This document shows positions 19,320-28,498 of a DNA stretch of 47,450 nucleotides, one piece after another. Positions within the stretch are counted from its first letter, which is position 1. Each line of letters begins with the position of its first letter. Under the pieces are notes generated by a model, which saw only the letters and a list, made by a program, of their open reading frames with translations, was not told the DNA's origin and did no database searches. The stretch comes from Sergeia podlipaevii. Taxonomy: Eukaryota > Euglenozoa > Kinetoplastea > Trypanosomatida > Trypanosomatidae. The translations under genes were made by a program, and so were the position numbers. The stretch lies in contig JASANZ010002114.1 in assembly GCA_030849805.1 (NCBI GenBank), positions 1 to 47,450 on the forward strand. The letters run 5' to 3'.

Positions 19320-21446
19320 TCAGTCCCTCTTTGATCTTGGAGCAAACCGCTTGACCTCCTCCTGAGCAAAGGGCTTCACACGTCCTGAAGCTGCAGGAGC
19401 GGGAGCTGCAGGGTGTATCCCCGCCTGCTGCTGCTGTTGTTGCTGGGGAGAGAAAGACGGCGGTGCCACGGTAGCGCTCGGTGGGCCAACCATCGCGCGA
19501 GAAGGCGTCGGAAATAAGAAGGGTGATGGCGCAGCAGCAGTAGCAGTAGCACTGGAGGCAGGTTGGTTCATCCAGTCAAGTGCGTCGTCAAAGCCATCCT
19601 CGGCCTTTCCCAACCGTGCCGTGGCATAATGACGAGTCCCAGCCGTTTCTGCATTGTTCAATATAGGAACAGAAGTCGTCGCCGCCGCCGCCACTGCGGC
19701 ACCGGGCATTGTCCGAGATAACCTGTCAGCTGCGGCGGCAGGAAGAGAAGCCTCCCCGCTAGAAAGAATGTATGCGCTCGTCGTCGTCCTTGGTGCCGCC
19801 ACAGCGGCAGTGCTGTTGATATTGTTATTCATCGCTTCGTCCTCTCTGTCCCCGGCAGCCGCGTCCGCGACGGAGTACAGCTGCCGCTCGATGGTGGCGC
19901 GTGTACTAGACCAGAATCGTTCCTCGATCACCCCTGGCGCCTCTCGGATGGGGTCGGAAGGCAGAAACCATCCGGGAAATATCGGTCCTAAGCCCAATGC
20001 CCGATGCATGTTGCTCCACACGAAGCGGCCCGATGACGCCACAGGCGCCTCCTCATCCTCAAACAAGGGCCTATAAAGCGATCCATGAGAGATGCGTACT
20101 ACGGTTTGAGCTCGGTTCTGGCGCTCCTCGCGCTCAATCTGCGCCACCACGTTCTCACCGCGGCCAATGTAGTACACAAACATAAAAAGCAGAATCAACA
20201 GCATGACAGTCGAGGAGGCGGTAGCGACAATGCAAAAGAAGAAGGAAAAGTTGGGGTCCTTGGGATCCAGCACGTGCGCGTATCCACGTTTCAACGCCAC
20301 ATGCGATACAATCAAGGAAAGAAGAGCAGCCAGGACAAGATAAAACACGTAGAGCAGGTGAAACTTTTGATTGCCAGATCCGATGCACTTACCGAGATAG
20401 ATAGAGTGAAACTGCGCCTCACATACGCATCTGCCGCACATGTCACAGTGGTGCGCCTCTTGCAGCTTATAAATATTGCAGTAGCGGCACAGTTTGGCTC
20501 CGGCAAGAAGAAACTTCATCTGCTCTTCACGTGACTCCACGTCACTGTCAAGCGCGAGGAGAGCCCCAGAGGCGACCTGCGCCACAGTGAGCACCTCGAG
20601 CCCTTTCCTCTGCTTGCGTCGGCGGCGCTGCGCGCGGCTCTGGCGACTCGCTGCTAGCTTGCTATCTATTTCGGGAATGTTGTAACGCGCACTGACGCCA
20701 GCGGCAGCACTGTTTTCATCATCGTTCGTATTGTCAAGTCCGCCTCCTCCACGAGAAGTGTCTTCGTGATCCCCATTACTGTCACGATATCTGTTGCGGC
20801 GGCTGGTATTTTTATCTCGGTGCTCGTCCTGGTCATCATCGTCTTCGCTACTCTGTTCATCCTCTTCATCTTCGGCAGAGCTGGGAGAAGGAACATCATC
20901 TTGGAACTGGCGTCGTTGGTCCAGTGCGGCGCTGAGCATGGCATTCGCGCTGACGAACTGCTCCGCCTCATCATCATCGACCATCTTTCCCGCCTCTCCT
21001 CCTGCTGCAAGTGGCGCGTGTGCATGAACCCTGTTAAGGTGAACACTACCGCTCTCGTTGCGCACTGAGTCGCTCTGTTGTGATTTCTTAGTGCTGCTGC
21101 TCCCGGCATGGTCATCTCCGCCAAGCTCGGCACCCATGCGCTCCTCCACCTCAGCAATGCGGCGGAGCTCTTGACGAACGAACGTTTCTAAGCGACTCGC
21201 ATCCAGCCAGGCAGGTATTGGGCCTCCATCTCGCAAGATCGTCTTCACATAGCCCACAGCCGAAAGGAAAACAAACACGGCAAACAACAGAATGAGAAGA
21301 ATGCCCAAGAAAACCGCATTTTCAACAAATGGATAGTAAGCGTTCTTGCAAAAGATAAAGACAGCAAAGACGCAGAGCGTGGAGCTGAAGAGAACGCCGA
21401 GCAGCCGTATGAGGGCGTGACATTTTCGCTGCGCAGCCTCTCTCAT
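19320..21446 (-). CDS. DHHC-CRD four-TM protein with degenerate active site (QFHS)
   Basis: From the ATG at 21446 the protein has 708 residues. Two transmembrane helices (about 11-33, 44-66) are followed by an acidic, Ser-rich loop, a cysteine-rich domain (about 320-362), two more helices (about 360-383, 398-426) and a long disordered tail with a Gln run. The CRD has the expected metal-ligand pattern CRYC, HHCDMCGRC, then KCIGSGNQKFH, which is the zf-DHHC family arrangement and topology of protein S-acyltransferases. At the DHHC position, however, the sequence is QFHS (20403-20414). The acyl-accepting Cys is Ser, and the Asp and first His are also gone. Catalysis by the usual mechanism is therefore unlikely. 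A longer frame from 21596 adds 50 AT-rich-coded residues, but a pyrimidine tract and AG lie inside that part, so I take 21446 as the start. Confidence 0.85.
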   Translation of the reverse strand: MREAAQRKCHALIRLLGVLFSSTLCVFAVFIFCKNAYYPFVENAVFLGILLILLFAVFVFLSAVGYVKTILRDGGPIPAWLDASRLETFVRQELRRIAEVEERMGAELGGDDHAGSSSTKKSQQSDSVRNESGSVHLNRVHAHAPLAAGGEAGKMVDDDEAEQFVSANAMLSAALDQRRQFQDDVPSPSSAEDEEDEQSSEDDDDQDEHRDKNTSRRNRYRDSNGDHEDTSRGGGGLDNTNDDENSAAAGVSARYNIPEIDSKLAASRQSRAQRRRRKQRKGLEVLTVAQVASGALLALDSDVESREEQMKFLLAGAKLCRYCNIYKLQEAHHCDMCGRCVCEAQFHSIYLGKCIGSGNQKFHLLYVFYLVLAALLSLIVSHVALKRGYAHVLDPKDPNFSFFFCIVATASSTVMLLILLFMFVYYIGRGENVVAQIEREERQNRAQTVVRISHGSLYRPLFEDEEAPVASSGRFVWSNMHRALGLGPIFPGWFLPSDPIREAPGVIEERFWSSTRATIERQLYSVADAAAGDREDEAMNNNINSTAAVAAPRTTTSAYILSSGEASLPAAAADRLSRTMPGAAVAAAATTSVPILNNAETAGTRHYATARLGKAEDGFDDALDWMNQPASSATATAAAPSPFLFPTPSRAMVGPPSATVAPPSFSPQQQQQQQAGIHPAAPAPAASGRVKPFAQEEVKRFAPRSKRD

Positions 21447-21521
21447 TTTATATATGTATATATATATATTGTATATTGGAGGGACTCTTTGTTGGTGTTG
21501 TTGTGTACAGACGTACAAGTA

Positions 21522-21571
21522 CTGCTTCCTCGTTAGTAATAGATATATAAAGAGAGAGAGAAAGAAAAGAA
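21522..21571 (-). promoter_or_regulatory. Candidate trans-splice acceptor for DHHC-like gene
   Basis: On minus, a pyrimidine tract (21551-21571) is followed by the first AGs at 21526-21525 and 21523-21522, about 76 bases before the ATG at 21446. It lies downstream of the first Met of the longest frame (21596), which therefore would not be in the mature mRNA. Confidence 0.5.
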
Positions 21572-22532
21572 TGCACCAGGGGGGAAAGTTGTGCAAGGGT
21601 GGAAAACAAGAATTAAAAAAAAAGAGAGATGAGAGATGAGAGATATTGAGGAGATAAGAAGAATCCTTTCGAGATTAGTCCCCCTCCCTTGCTAAATCAC
21701 TGTCCTTTCCTTTCTCTCTCCGTCTCTTTTCTCTTGCGATTGTAGTCGATACTGTCCCCGTCACAACCCTTGTCTTTTTGCCTTGCAAGGAACCAAAAGG
21801 AAAAAATGCTCGTGTGGCAAAAGTACTGTAGAAGAAAAAAGATATAAATAATAACAGTAAAAAAATAGTAGTAAATACGAATGTGGTTCCTTCTTCACGC
21901 TTTGTATATATGTATGTATATATATGTATGCGTGCAGGTCTTTGGATTTGATACTAATTGCTTGTTGTACTCGTCCCTGGTGCATAAAAAGAGGAGGTGA
22001 TGAGGGGGTAGGAAGAAAAAAAAATTTGAAAGAAAGGAAAAACAAAAAGGAGTAGATGGGTATTTGTTTGATTGCAACAAAAGTGAGAAGAGAGAAGGGA
22101 TGGAAGTGTGTTGGCAGAAAACCATGACGAGCAAGTGCTACGTCACCTCTCTCTCTCTCACTTTCTCTTGCTACTACTGCCAAAAAATATGCACACAAAG
22201 GTTGATTCAAATACACTTTATATATTAACTATTTGTTTTCATTTATTCTCGTTCTTTGTGTGAGTGAGTGCGTGAGTGAATTGCAAGTAAAAAAATTAAG
22301 CGGTCGAGAAGGTTTTCTTTCTTTCGTTAAACGTTAACTTCTTCTTTATTTAAACAACTATTATTATTTTCTTCCTTCCTCGCTGCCATCGCAGAAGGTT
22401 GCAATATACAAAAATCTTCCACTTCCAGTTAGTAGTTTAGTGATGTAGCTTCTTCTTTTTTTTTTCGCTTTTTTTTTATCTCGCCGCCTGCCGTTTAGCC
22501 GTCGACGACTACCCACTCAGCTTCACTGGGAA
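21572..22532. other. Spacer between importin gene and DHHC-like gene
   Basis: No gene is seen. It contains mixed poly-A, GA/CT and AT tracts. The ~90 bases before 22533 are pyrimidine-rich on plus. Short frames such as 21761-22216 (minus) are low-complexity and unconvincing. Confidence 0.6.
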
Positions 22533-25500
22533 TTACGAGGAAGAGGCGGCAGCAGCAGCTCCATGTGCGGCCGCCGACAGCTGCTTTACCTGCGCACGGA
22601 GTGACAAGCTCTGCTGCGTTGCGTCCCGCGCGGCCACAATGACATCCGCTTGGCTCTGAAAGCGTGCCTCCTTCAGCATCGCCGCACCAGCAGCAGTCGC
22701 ATGACTGACCTCCATAGACAAAATGAGGACCGCCCACGCGTTAACAACGTCTATGGGGCTTTCAAAATCGTCGCCGTCCTCGTCCAGTAGATTGTCATCA
22801 TCCTCGTCAAAGTAGTCGTCAAAGTCATCCGCACCGGCACCACCAGAGGCATTCTTGTCAGCGCCGCCACGCAGCGCCCGGGCCCTCTGCACGAGTGATT
22901 CAAATACGTTCTTACCGCCATCACAGGCCGCACCACAGCCAAAGGTGTCGTCGTCCTCTGCCCAGTCGTCGCCATCACCGTCCTCGCCACCCATGAAGTC
23001 GCCGTCGTCATCAAAATCATCGGCTGTTTCTTCGTCCTCATCGAAGTCGTCCTCGTCCCAGTCCTCCTCCTCCGAGTCGCCACCAGCACCACCGCTGCCA
23101 GAGCCAGCAGCAGCAGCAGCAGCGGTGAGCTTTTGAATCAGTTTGCTCGCTGCCTTGATTTCAGCCTGGCGTGCTGTAATGTCCATCTCCGCAAACGCCT
23201 GAAGCACACCAGACTCCACGACACCGCACAGGGGGGCTTGAAGCGCATTGATGTCCCCAATGTTCGTGCTGCTGGAAATGAAAAGAAAAGCACTGCTTAC
23301 TGCCAAAGCAAAAAGGCTGCGATCGTATGAGCGGAGCACGTTCATCATCTCTTCTTCCTCTTCCACCACACCGCTTTGCACCAGGTGAACGTACTGCTCG
23401 AAGAACGAGGCCGTCGCTTGTAGACTGCCCAACGTGTGGGTTGCGGCGGCAGCGTCAGCGATGAAGCAGGAGAGAATGGTATTGGCGAGGAGCACGCGCA
23501 GAGTGCTACTCTGCTTCTGGCGTGTACCAGCAGCAATGAGCATCGACCTGGCGATGTACGCCACCACCTCCGACGCACTCGGGGCTTGCTGCTGCTGCAC
23601 CTGTTGGCAAATAGCTGCAATATCAAGAGTCGACGGCACTGGGCTCAAGCAAGTCGCTGGGAGGATGCCACCAGTACCTGATGATAATGGAGCAGCAACC
23701 AGACGCGGCAATACGGAAACCGCCCAGTAGTTCTGCAACATTGAATCCATCACTTTAGGCACGCAGGCAATTTCACGGTTGCGCAGATTTGTACTCGCAA
23801 GGACCGCCTCACCCATGCCAAACACCATCTGTGCGGGCGTGAGGGTCGCGAGATCCCCCATGGCCCCCACGCCATCGCCGGGCATCGCCGAAGAGGAAGA
23901 AGCAGAAGCAACAATCACCTGCAGGGGAACAAAGAGAAACGTGAGCGGCTCCACACTGGCGTAGTTGTCAAGCGGTGCTAGCATCTGCCCAAAGTAGTCC
24001 GCTGCGCCGCCGCGCGTAACCATAGCGTGCAAGCACGGCAACAGCCGCCAAGTTACCGGCGCCACTGCCGGACTGCGAGATAGGAGAGTCGTCAGCAGAC
24101 GCAAAACAGGATCCATGAAGCCATACGTGCTGCCGCTGCTGTGGCTTAAGATGGTATACAGCACGGGAGATATACGGAGCTGCAGTTGCATGAAGATATC
24201 CCCGCTCAAGGTATCTAAATGTGGGTTGCCACTGGCTGTACTTGTGCAGTTCATGTAGAGCTGGCCACAGCGTGGCGTTGTGCTGTCTGGCAGCGAGCGC
24301 ACGAGCGTGGTGAGCGTCTCAAGAAGCTCGTCTGCCGCCATGAGTGTGTCTGCAAAGCCGTCATCCTCTAGCATGCCCTCACCAACTCCAGCATCGTTAG
24401 GGGCTTCCTCCGAGCTGAGTGCGTCGTACTTGCCGGAGACGTTGTGTAGCACCGCAGCAAAGTGGGCGACGATCATATCCGTCAGCTCCACCGCCCACTG
24501 CGAGAGCGTGTCATGATAGTAAGAAATGGTCTTGCGCAGCGTGCGCACCACCGCCTCGTTGTCCATTAAGCGCATCACATTGAAGTAGTGTTGAATGAGC
24601 TCCGCGATGCAAGGTGTAATGACTTCACGCGCGTATGAGTGACGAGTGAGGCGAGAGAAGGAGACGCACGTCTGCACACGAACAGGAGCCTCGGGATCAT
24701 TCAGTAACGGCAGCACGCTGCGCAGCGCGTCCTGATAGGCGACAGAGCTACTCCATTGAATGCTAGTGGCAAAAGTACTGAGAACCAGCACCGCACGAGC
24801 ACGCAGAAAGCCAAGTGGGTACTTGGTCGCCGGCACCACGTACGACGAGAGCACAAACTCGATCTTATCATCACCAAAGTTCATCGAGGCCAGCACCCGC
24901 TTGAACTGATAGAGGCAGTAAAAGGCTGCGTCTACGCGGCGCGCCGCCTCAAACGCCACTGGGTTCGCGTCCTGCCGCTCATGCGTTGCCTCAGCTGCTG
25001 CTGCTGATGCGCTATACACCTGCAGTTGGTTCATGATAAAATTCACCAGCGCGGATAGCAGCTGGGAGTCCTGAAACTTCTTCGTCGGCACTGCAAGCGA
25101 GAGCAGCAAGCTAGCCGACACGACTTTGGCGCTGAACAAGTCTCCGCCCGGGTTGGTTTGCTTCCGCACGTACTCCTCAGGGTTGTACTGCCACAGCTCT
25201 GCGTCCTCAGCAGAGAAGCACAATCGTGGGAAAAGTAGCATTGTCATCAGCTCCTCCGCCCTCGGATGCAGCACCTCCAGGTAGGCCTTCTTGTGTGAGA
25301 CCGCCATAGTGAGGATCTCCAGAGACATGATGTAGGCTTTGGAGGTAAGCGGGATAGGCTCGGCGTGCCACCGCACCACATCAAGGGCGGTGCCGACAAC
25401 GGAGGAGAGGCAATGCGTGCTGAAGGCGGTGGCGACCTTCTTGGCACGTGCCTCGCAGCTCTTGGGCGATATGAACTCCTGCACGAGCTTGAAGGAAATG

Positions 25501-26561
25501 TTCTGGCACCACTTGAAGAGGCGCCACGCAGAGGCCTGCTGAAACTCCAAAAAGTTATCACCGCGATCAGCGTGAGGATTGCTGTGCAAACGCCGCTCCA
25601 GGCGATCGCGGGTGAGGGGCAGCACGACGTTGCGCATTACCTGCACAGGGCCATCCACGCAGCTCACCCAAAATCGCTGGAAGACTTCCTCAGAACATAA
25701 ACACTGCGGGAAGCGACTCGTAAAGAGACCAAGACAGCACTTCAGCACCAGCCGCATGCAGTGAGAGAGCTCCGTAAGGAAGGAGGAAAGGTCCATCCAG
25801 TCGTTACTCAATGCCGCCGCCGCTGCCTGCTCTGGGTGTGTCTCCCCCTGATGCTGAACCCGGAGCGCCTCGTTGGACCACATCGTGTGCAGAAGTTCAC
25901 ACAGGGAAATCAGAGAGGGTATGAAGCGCGCAGCGAACGCGTCTGCGTCATCGGCGTCGGTTTTTAGAGGATTGTCGTGCACCTTGCAGCAGCAGCGTAG
26001 CACACCCAGTGCGCCTTTCAAGCGCAAGAGAGAGGTGTACACGGCGGTGTCAACACCGTTTCCGTTTAGCGTGTTCACGCATTCATCTATAATGCCGCTT
26101 AGTTGAGGAACGAGCTGCGGCCAACGGGTAGGGTAGTCATACTCTACCAGCTCACTCGCCGCAGCGAGGAGTTGCCGACGCACGTGCTCGCTAACTTGAG
26201 GCTCACACTGCAGTGGCACGATGATTCGTCTCACCTCTTCCTTGACTGACTCCGTGAAGTACGGAATACGATTCCAATCACTACGACCAAGTACATTGCG
26301 TGCGCGGATGGCACATGCCAGCAGCACGCTCCGCTGCAGTTGCTGCTGCTGCTGCGACACCGCCGAACTAATACTGCTTCCTTGTGCGTCAACTGTGGTA
26401 GTAAGTGGTGGTGCTTGAGTGCAGAAGTGCAGAAGCTGCACAACGAGGTCAGAGTGCTCGACAGATAAGTGCCCTAGTGCCTGTTCGGCCTCCTCGCGGA
26501 TGCTTTTGTCGGCTTGCAGAGTGGCCGCAAAGATGTTGAAGAGTACCTCGTTACTAGTCAT
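22533..26561 (-). CDS. Importin-7/8-type karyopherin (importin-beta family)
   Basis: From the ATG at 26561 the protein has 1342 residues. The N-terminus is an importin-beta N-terminal domain: LFNIFAATLQADKSIREEAE, then SDWNRIPYFTESVKEEVRRI and VEYDYPTRWPQLVPQLSGII. The rest is long alpha-helical HEAT-type sequence, followed near the C-terminus (about 22935-23095 on plus) by a highly acidic D/E region, typical of RanBP7/8, Nmd5 and Sxm1. Such proteins carry ribosomal proteins and other cargo through nuclear pores with Ran. The protein is about 300 residues longer than human importin-7, with insertions including Ala/Gly-rich stretches. The longest frame starts at 26633, but a pyrimidine tract and AG lie at 26607-26631, so those 24 residues are probably not translated. 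TAA stop at 22533. Confidence 0.85.
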   Translation of the reverse strand: MTSNEVLFNIFAATLQADKSIREEAEQALGHLSVEHSDLVVQLLHFCTQAPPLTTTVDAQGSSISSAVSQQQQQLQRSVLLACAIRARNVLGRSDWNRIPYFTESVKEEVRRIIVPLQCEPQVSEHVRRQLLAAASELVEYDYPTRWPQLVPQLSGIIDECVNTLNGNGVDTAVYTSLLRLKGALGVLRCCCKVHDNPLKTDADDADAFAARFIPSLISLCELLHTMWSNEALRVQHQGETHPEQAAAAALSNDWMDLSSFLTELSHCMRLVLKCCLGLFTSRFPQCLCSEEVFQRFWVSCVDGPVQVMRNVVLPLTRDRLERRLHSNPHADRGDNFLEFQQASAWRLFKWCQNISFKLVQEFISPKSCEARAKKVATAFSTHCLSSVVGTALDVVRWHAEPIPLTSKAYIMSLEILTMAVSHKKAYLEVLHPRAEELMTMLLFPRLCFSAEDAELWQYNPEEYVRKQTNPGGDLFSAKVVSASLLLSLAVPTKKFQDSQLLSALVNFIMNQLQVYSASAAAAEATHERQDANPVAFEAARRVDAAFYCLYQFKRVLASMNFGDDKIEFVLSSYVVPATKYPLGFLRARAVLVLSTFATSIQWSSSVAYQDALRSVLPLLNDPEAPVRVQTCVSFSRLTRHSYAREVITPCIAELIQHYFNVMRLMDNEAVVRTLRKTISYYHDTLSQWAVELTDMIVAHFAAVLHNVSGKYDALSSEEAPNDAGVGEGMLEDDGFADTLMAADELLETLTTLVRSLPDSTTPRCGQLYMNCTSTASGNPHLDTLSGDIFMQLQLRISPVLYTILSHSSGSTYGFMDPVLRLLTTLLSRSPAVAPVTWRLLPCLHAMVTRGGAADYFGQMLAPLDNYASVEPLTFLFVPLQVIVASASSSSAMPGDGVGAMGDLATLTPAQMVFGMGEAVLASTNLRNREIACVPKVMDSMLQNYWAVSVLPRLVAAPLSSGTGGILPATCLSPVPSTLDIAAICQQVQQQQAPSASEVVAYIARSMLIAAGTRQKQSSTLRVLLANTILSCFIADAAAATHTLGSLQATASFFEQYVHLVQSGVVEEEEEMMNVLRSYDRSLFALAVSSAFLFISSSTNIGDINALQAPLCGVVESGVLQAFAEMDITARQAEIKAASKLIQKLTAAAAAAGSGSGGAGGDSEEEDWDEDDFDEDEETADDFDDDGDFMGGEDGDGDDWAEDDDTFGCGAACDGGKNVFESLVQRARALRGGADKNASGGAGADDFDDYFDEDDDNLLDEDGDDFESPIDVVNAWAVLILSMEVSHATAAGAAMLKEARFQSQADVIVAARDATQQSLSLRAQVKQLSAAAHGAAAAASSS

Positions 26562-27182
26562 TCGGAATGTTTCTCTATGTATGTATGCACACACAGACCA
26601 AGTGGACTTTCTTTTTAAAAAAAAGGAAAACAAATGGTATGCTCCGCTTCTTTCTATTTTGAAATATATATATATATCTTTTCTTTAATCTTCTTCTTCT
26701 TTCGCGTACTTCACAATTAGAGGAGAAAAGAAAGAAAAGAAAAAAAGAGAGAGATGAGAAGAAAGTCCACTATTTCCCTTTCTCTCCGATCCATTTCAAT
26801 GCACTTCTCTCTCTCTCTATCGCTTGGGTCACTCGGCATGCATATAAAATCGCAAAGTAACCTTGAATGATGGTCATTTCAAAAAAAAAAAAAATTAATA
26901 ATAATAATTGCTTTTTCTTTGTTGTGTGTATTCTATATTTCTTGTTGTACAATATTTCTTATTCTTACTCCCCTTGTTGTTGTTTAGCCGCTTTTATCGC
27001 GCGTACATCTAGCACTAAGAAAGAGCAACAGTAGCAAATACATACAAAGCAGAGATATCCTGAATCTACACACTAAACTACACGCTGCACACACCACGCA
27101 AGAAGAAAGAAACAAAGAGAAAGAAAATGAAGTTGATACAATACATAATATATATTTGAACTCAGCTTCATTATTCTTCTTC
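26562..27182. other. Spacer between coiled-coil/Gly-Ser gene and importin gene
   Basis: No gene is seen. It contains poly-A, AT and CT tracts and one AAT run near 26895-26910. It includes the presumed importin 5' leader. Confidence 0.55.
26607..26631 (-). promoter_or_regulatory. Candidate trans-splice acceptor for importin gene
   Basis: The minus strand has a T-rich pyrimidine tract (26617-26631) followed by AGs at 26612-26611 and 26608-26607, about 45-50 bases before the ATG at 26561. Confidence 0.45.
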
Positions 27183-28013
27183 TCACGACCAAAAGGTTGG
27201 GGTCTCTGGCTTTCCACTATCTGGGGAGTGTTGCTGCTCGCCACCCGCAGCCAAATTGTTGACCTGTTCCGACATATCATTGAGCTGCATGACGTGCTTC
27301 GAGATCTGGCGTAGGTTGTCGCCAAGCGCCGCGAACTCTTCTTCGAGGGCGCAAAAGTGTGCAGCAACGTCATCGAAGGCCTTGTCAGAAAAGCCCATCT
27401 CGTTCCCCCAGTCAGTGGCGCGCAGCGGCGGCGCGGAGCCGCCAAAAGAGGATGTGCCAGTGCCTCCTTTGCCATCGCCACCAGGTCCGGGTGTCCCCTG
27501 TTGCCACCGCGGCTGGCTGTAAAGAACACGGCTAGCGCCAGGCGACTGAGAGCGAAACAGATTGCTAGCCGAGACGCCAGGCATGGAAGTGTCCAAGGTA
27601 GCGCTGCCGGGCGTGCTGTTGAGACCTCTGCCAGTACCATCACCGCGCAACGTTGAGTCGTAGGAGAGAGGGGCGCCGCTGCCATTACCCACTATACCAC
27701 TACCTCCACCACTTGCCCCCGCGCTCGCTGCCCCTGCACCTGCGCTGCTGTTTTTGCCTGCTCCGCGGCCTTGTGAAGGTGGATGAGCACTCGCAAACAT
27801 GGTGGTGAGCATCGAGTGCTCCGCCTCATTACTGGACTTCAGGATTGTGCATGTCTTGTAGAACACCTGCGTCTCCACCTCAGCGATGCGCTTCAGTTCA
27901 CGAAGAAAGGCATCTTGAGTGGTGGCATTGCCAAAGGCGTTCATGCGGCCAGAAGAAAAATCCGCTTCAATGTCACGCAGCTCCGCCTCTACGCTGTAAA
28001 ACTCGTGCTGCAT
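27183..28013 (-). CDS. Unrecognised protein with two coiled coils around a Gly/Ser-rich middle
   Basis: From the ATG at 28013 the protein has 276 residues. The N-terminal ~75 are charged and helical (MQHEFYSVEAELRDIEADFS; FLRELKRIAEVETQVFYKTC). Residues ~85-205 are rich in Gly, Ser and Ala with short Pro spots. The C-terminal ~60 are helical again (FDDVAAHFCALEEEFAALGD; ISKHVMQLNDMSEQVNNLAA). There is no signal peptide or membrane segment. The layout could suit a scaffold or a small coiled-coil nucleoporin, but nothing in the sequence decides this and I do not assign a function. The frame also extends to 28118, but that part translates AT/CT-rich sequence and contains a pyrimidine tract plus AG. 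Confidence 0.7.
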   Translation of the reverse strand: MQHEFYSVEAELRDIEADFSSGRMNAFGNATTQDAFLRELKRIAEVETQVFYKTCTILKSSNEAEHSMLTTMFASAHPPSQGRGAGKNSSAGAGAASAGASGGGSGIVGNGSGAPLSYDSTLRGDGTGRGLNSTPGSATLDTSMPGVSASNLFRSQSPGASRVLYSQPRWQQGTPGPGGDGKGGTGTSSFGGSAPPLRATDWGNEMGFSDKAFDDVAAHFCALEEEFAALGDNLRQISKHVMQLNDMSEQVNNLAAGGEQQHSPDSGKPETPTFWS

Positions 28014-28038
28014 TTTCTTTCTTTGATTTTTTTTCAAA

Positions 28039-28075
28039 CTGTGTATATGTATATGTATATATATAGAGAGAGATG
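28039..28075 (-). promoter_or_regulatory. Candidate trans-splice acceptor for the Gly/Ser coiled-coil gene
   Basis: On minus a CT tract (28064-28074) is followed by the first AG at 28040-28039, 26 bases before the ATG at 28013. Confidence 0.45.
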
Positions 28076-28498
28076 ACGCTGCTGTGCACGAGGGGAGAAG
28101 GGCACATTCAAAGGACATAATAATTAAAGGAAAAGAGGAAAAAAAAAAACGAGAACAAAGATGTAAGAAAAAGAAAAAAAAAGAAAAGAAAATAGGGAGG
28201 CTTCAGAAGGTGTGCAAGTGGGAACCATCTCTACTGTAGCTCAAGCCCTAGCAACAAATATATCATTTCAGTTGGTACTGCTGCTCTTGTCTGTTTCCCG
28301 TTTCCTTCTTCTCTTTCTCTCTCTCTCTCAGAGTTCACAATTGAAAATGCAAGCAACATTCACCCATATATATATAGAGAGTCACTCAGCTCCTCAGTTT
28401 TCTCTCTCTCTCTCTCTCGTTATGCGTGTGTGGTGCGCGCACGTATGCAGGACACAAACAGCATGTAAAAAAAAAAAAAAAGAGAGAGAGAGAGTGAA
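28076..28498. other. Spacer between two coiled-coil genes
   Basis: No gene is seen. There are CT/GA runs on both strands and a poly-A plus GA run at 28467-28495. It contains the 5' region of the neighbouring Gly/Ser gene. Confidence 0.5.

Noticed and set aside
21447..21596. N-terminal hydrophobic extension of the DHHC-like protein (extra signal or membrane helix)
   Set aside because: It translates AT-rich sequence and precedes a likely trans-splice acceptor, so it is probably outside the mature mRNA.
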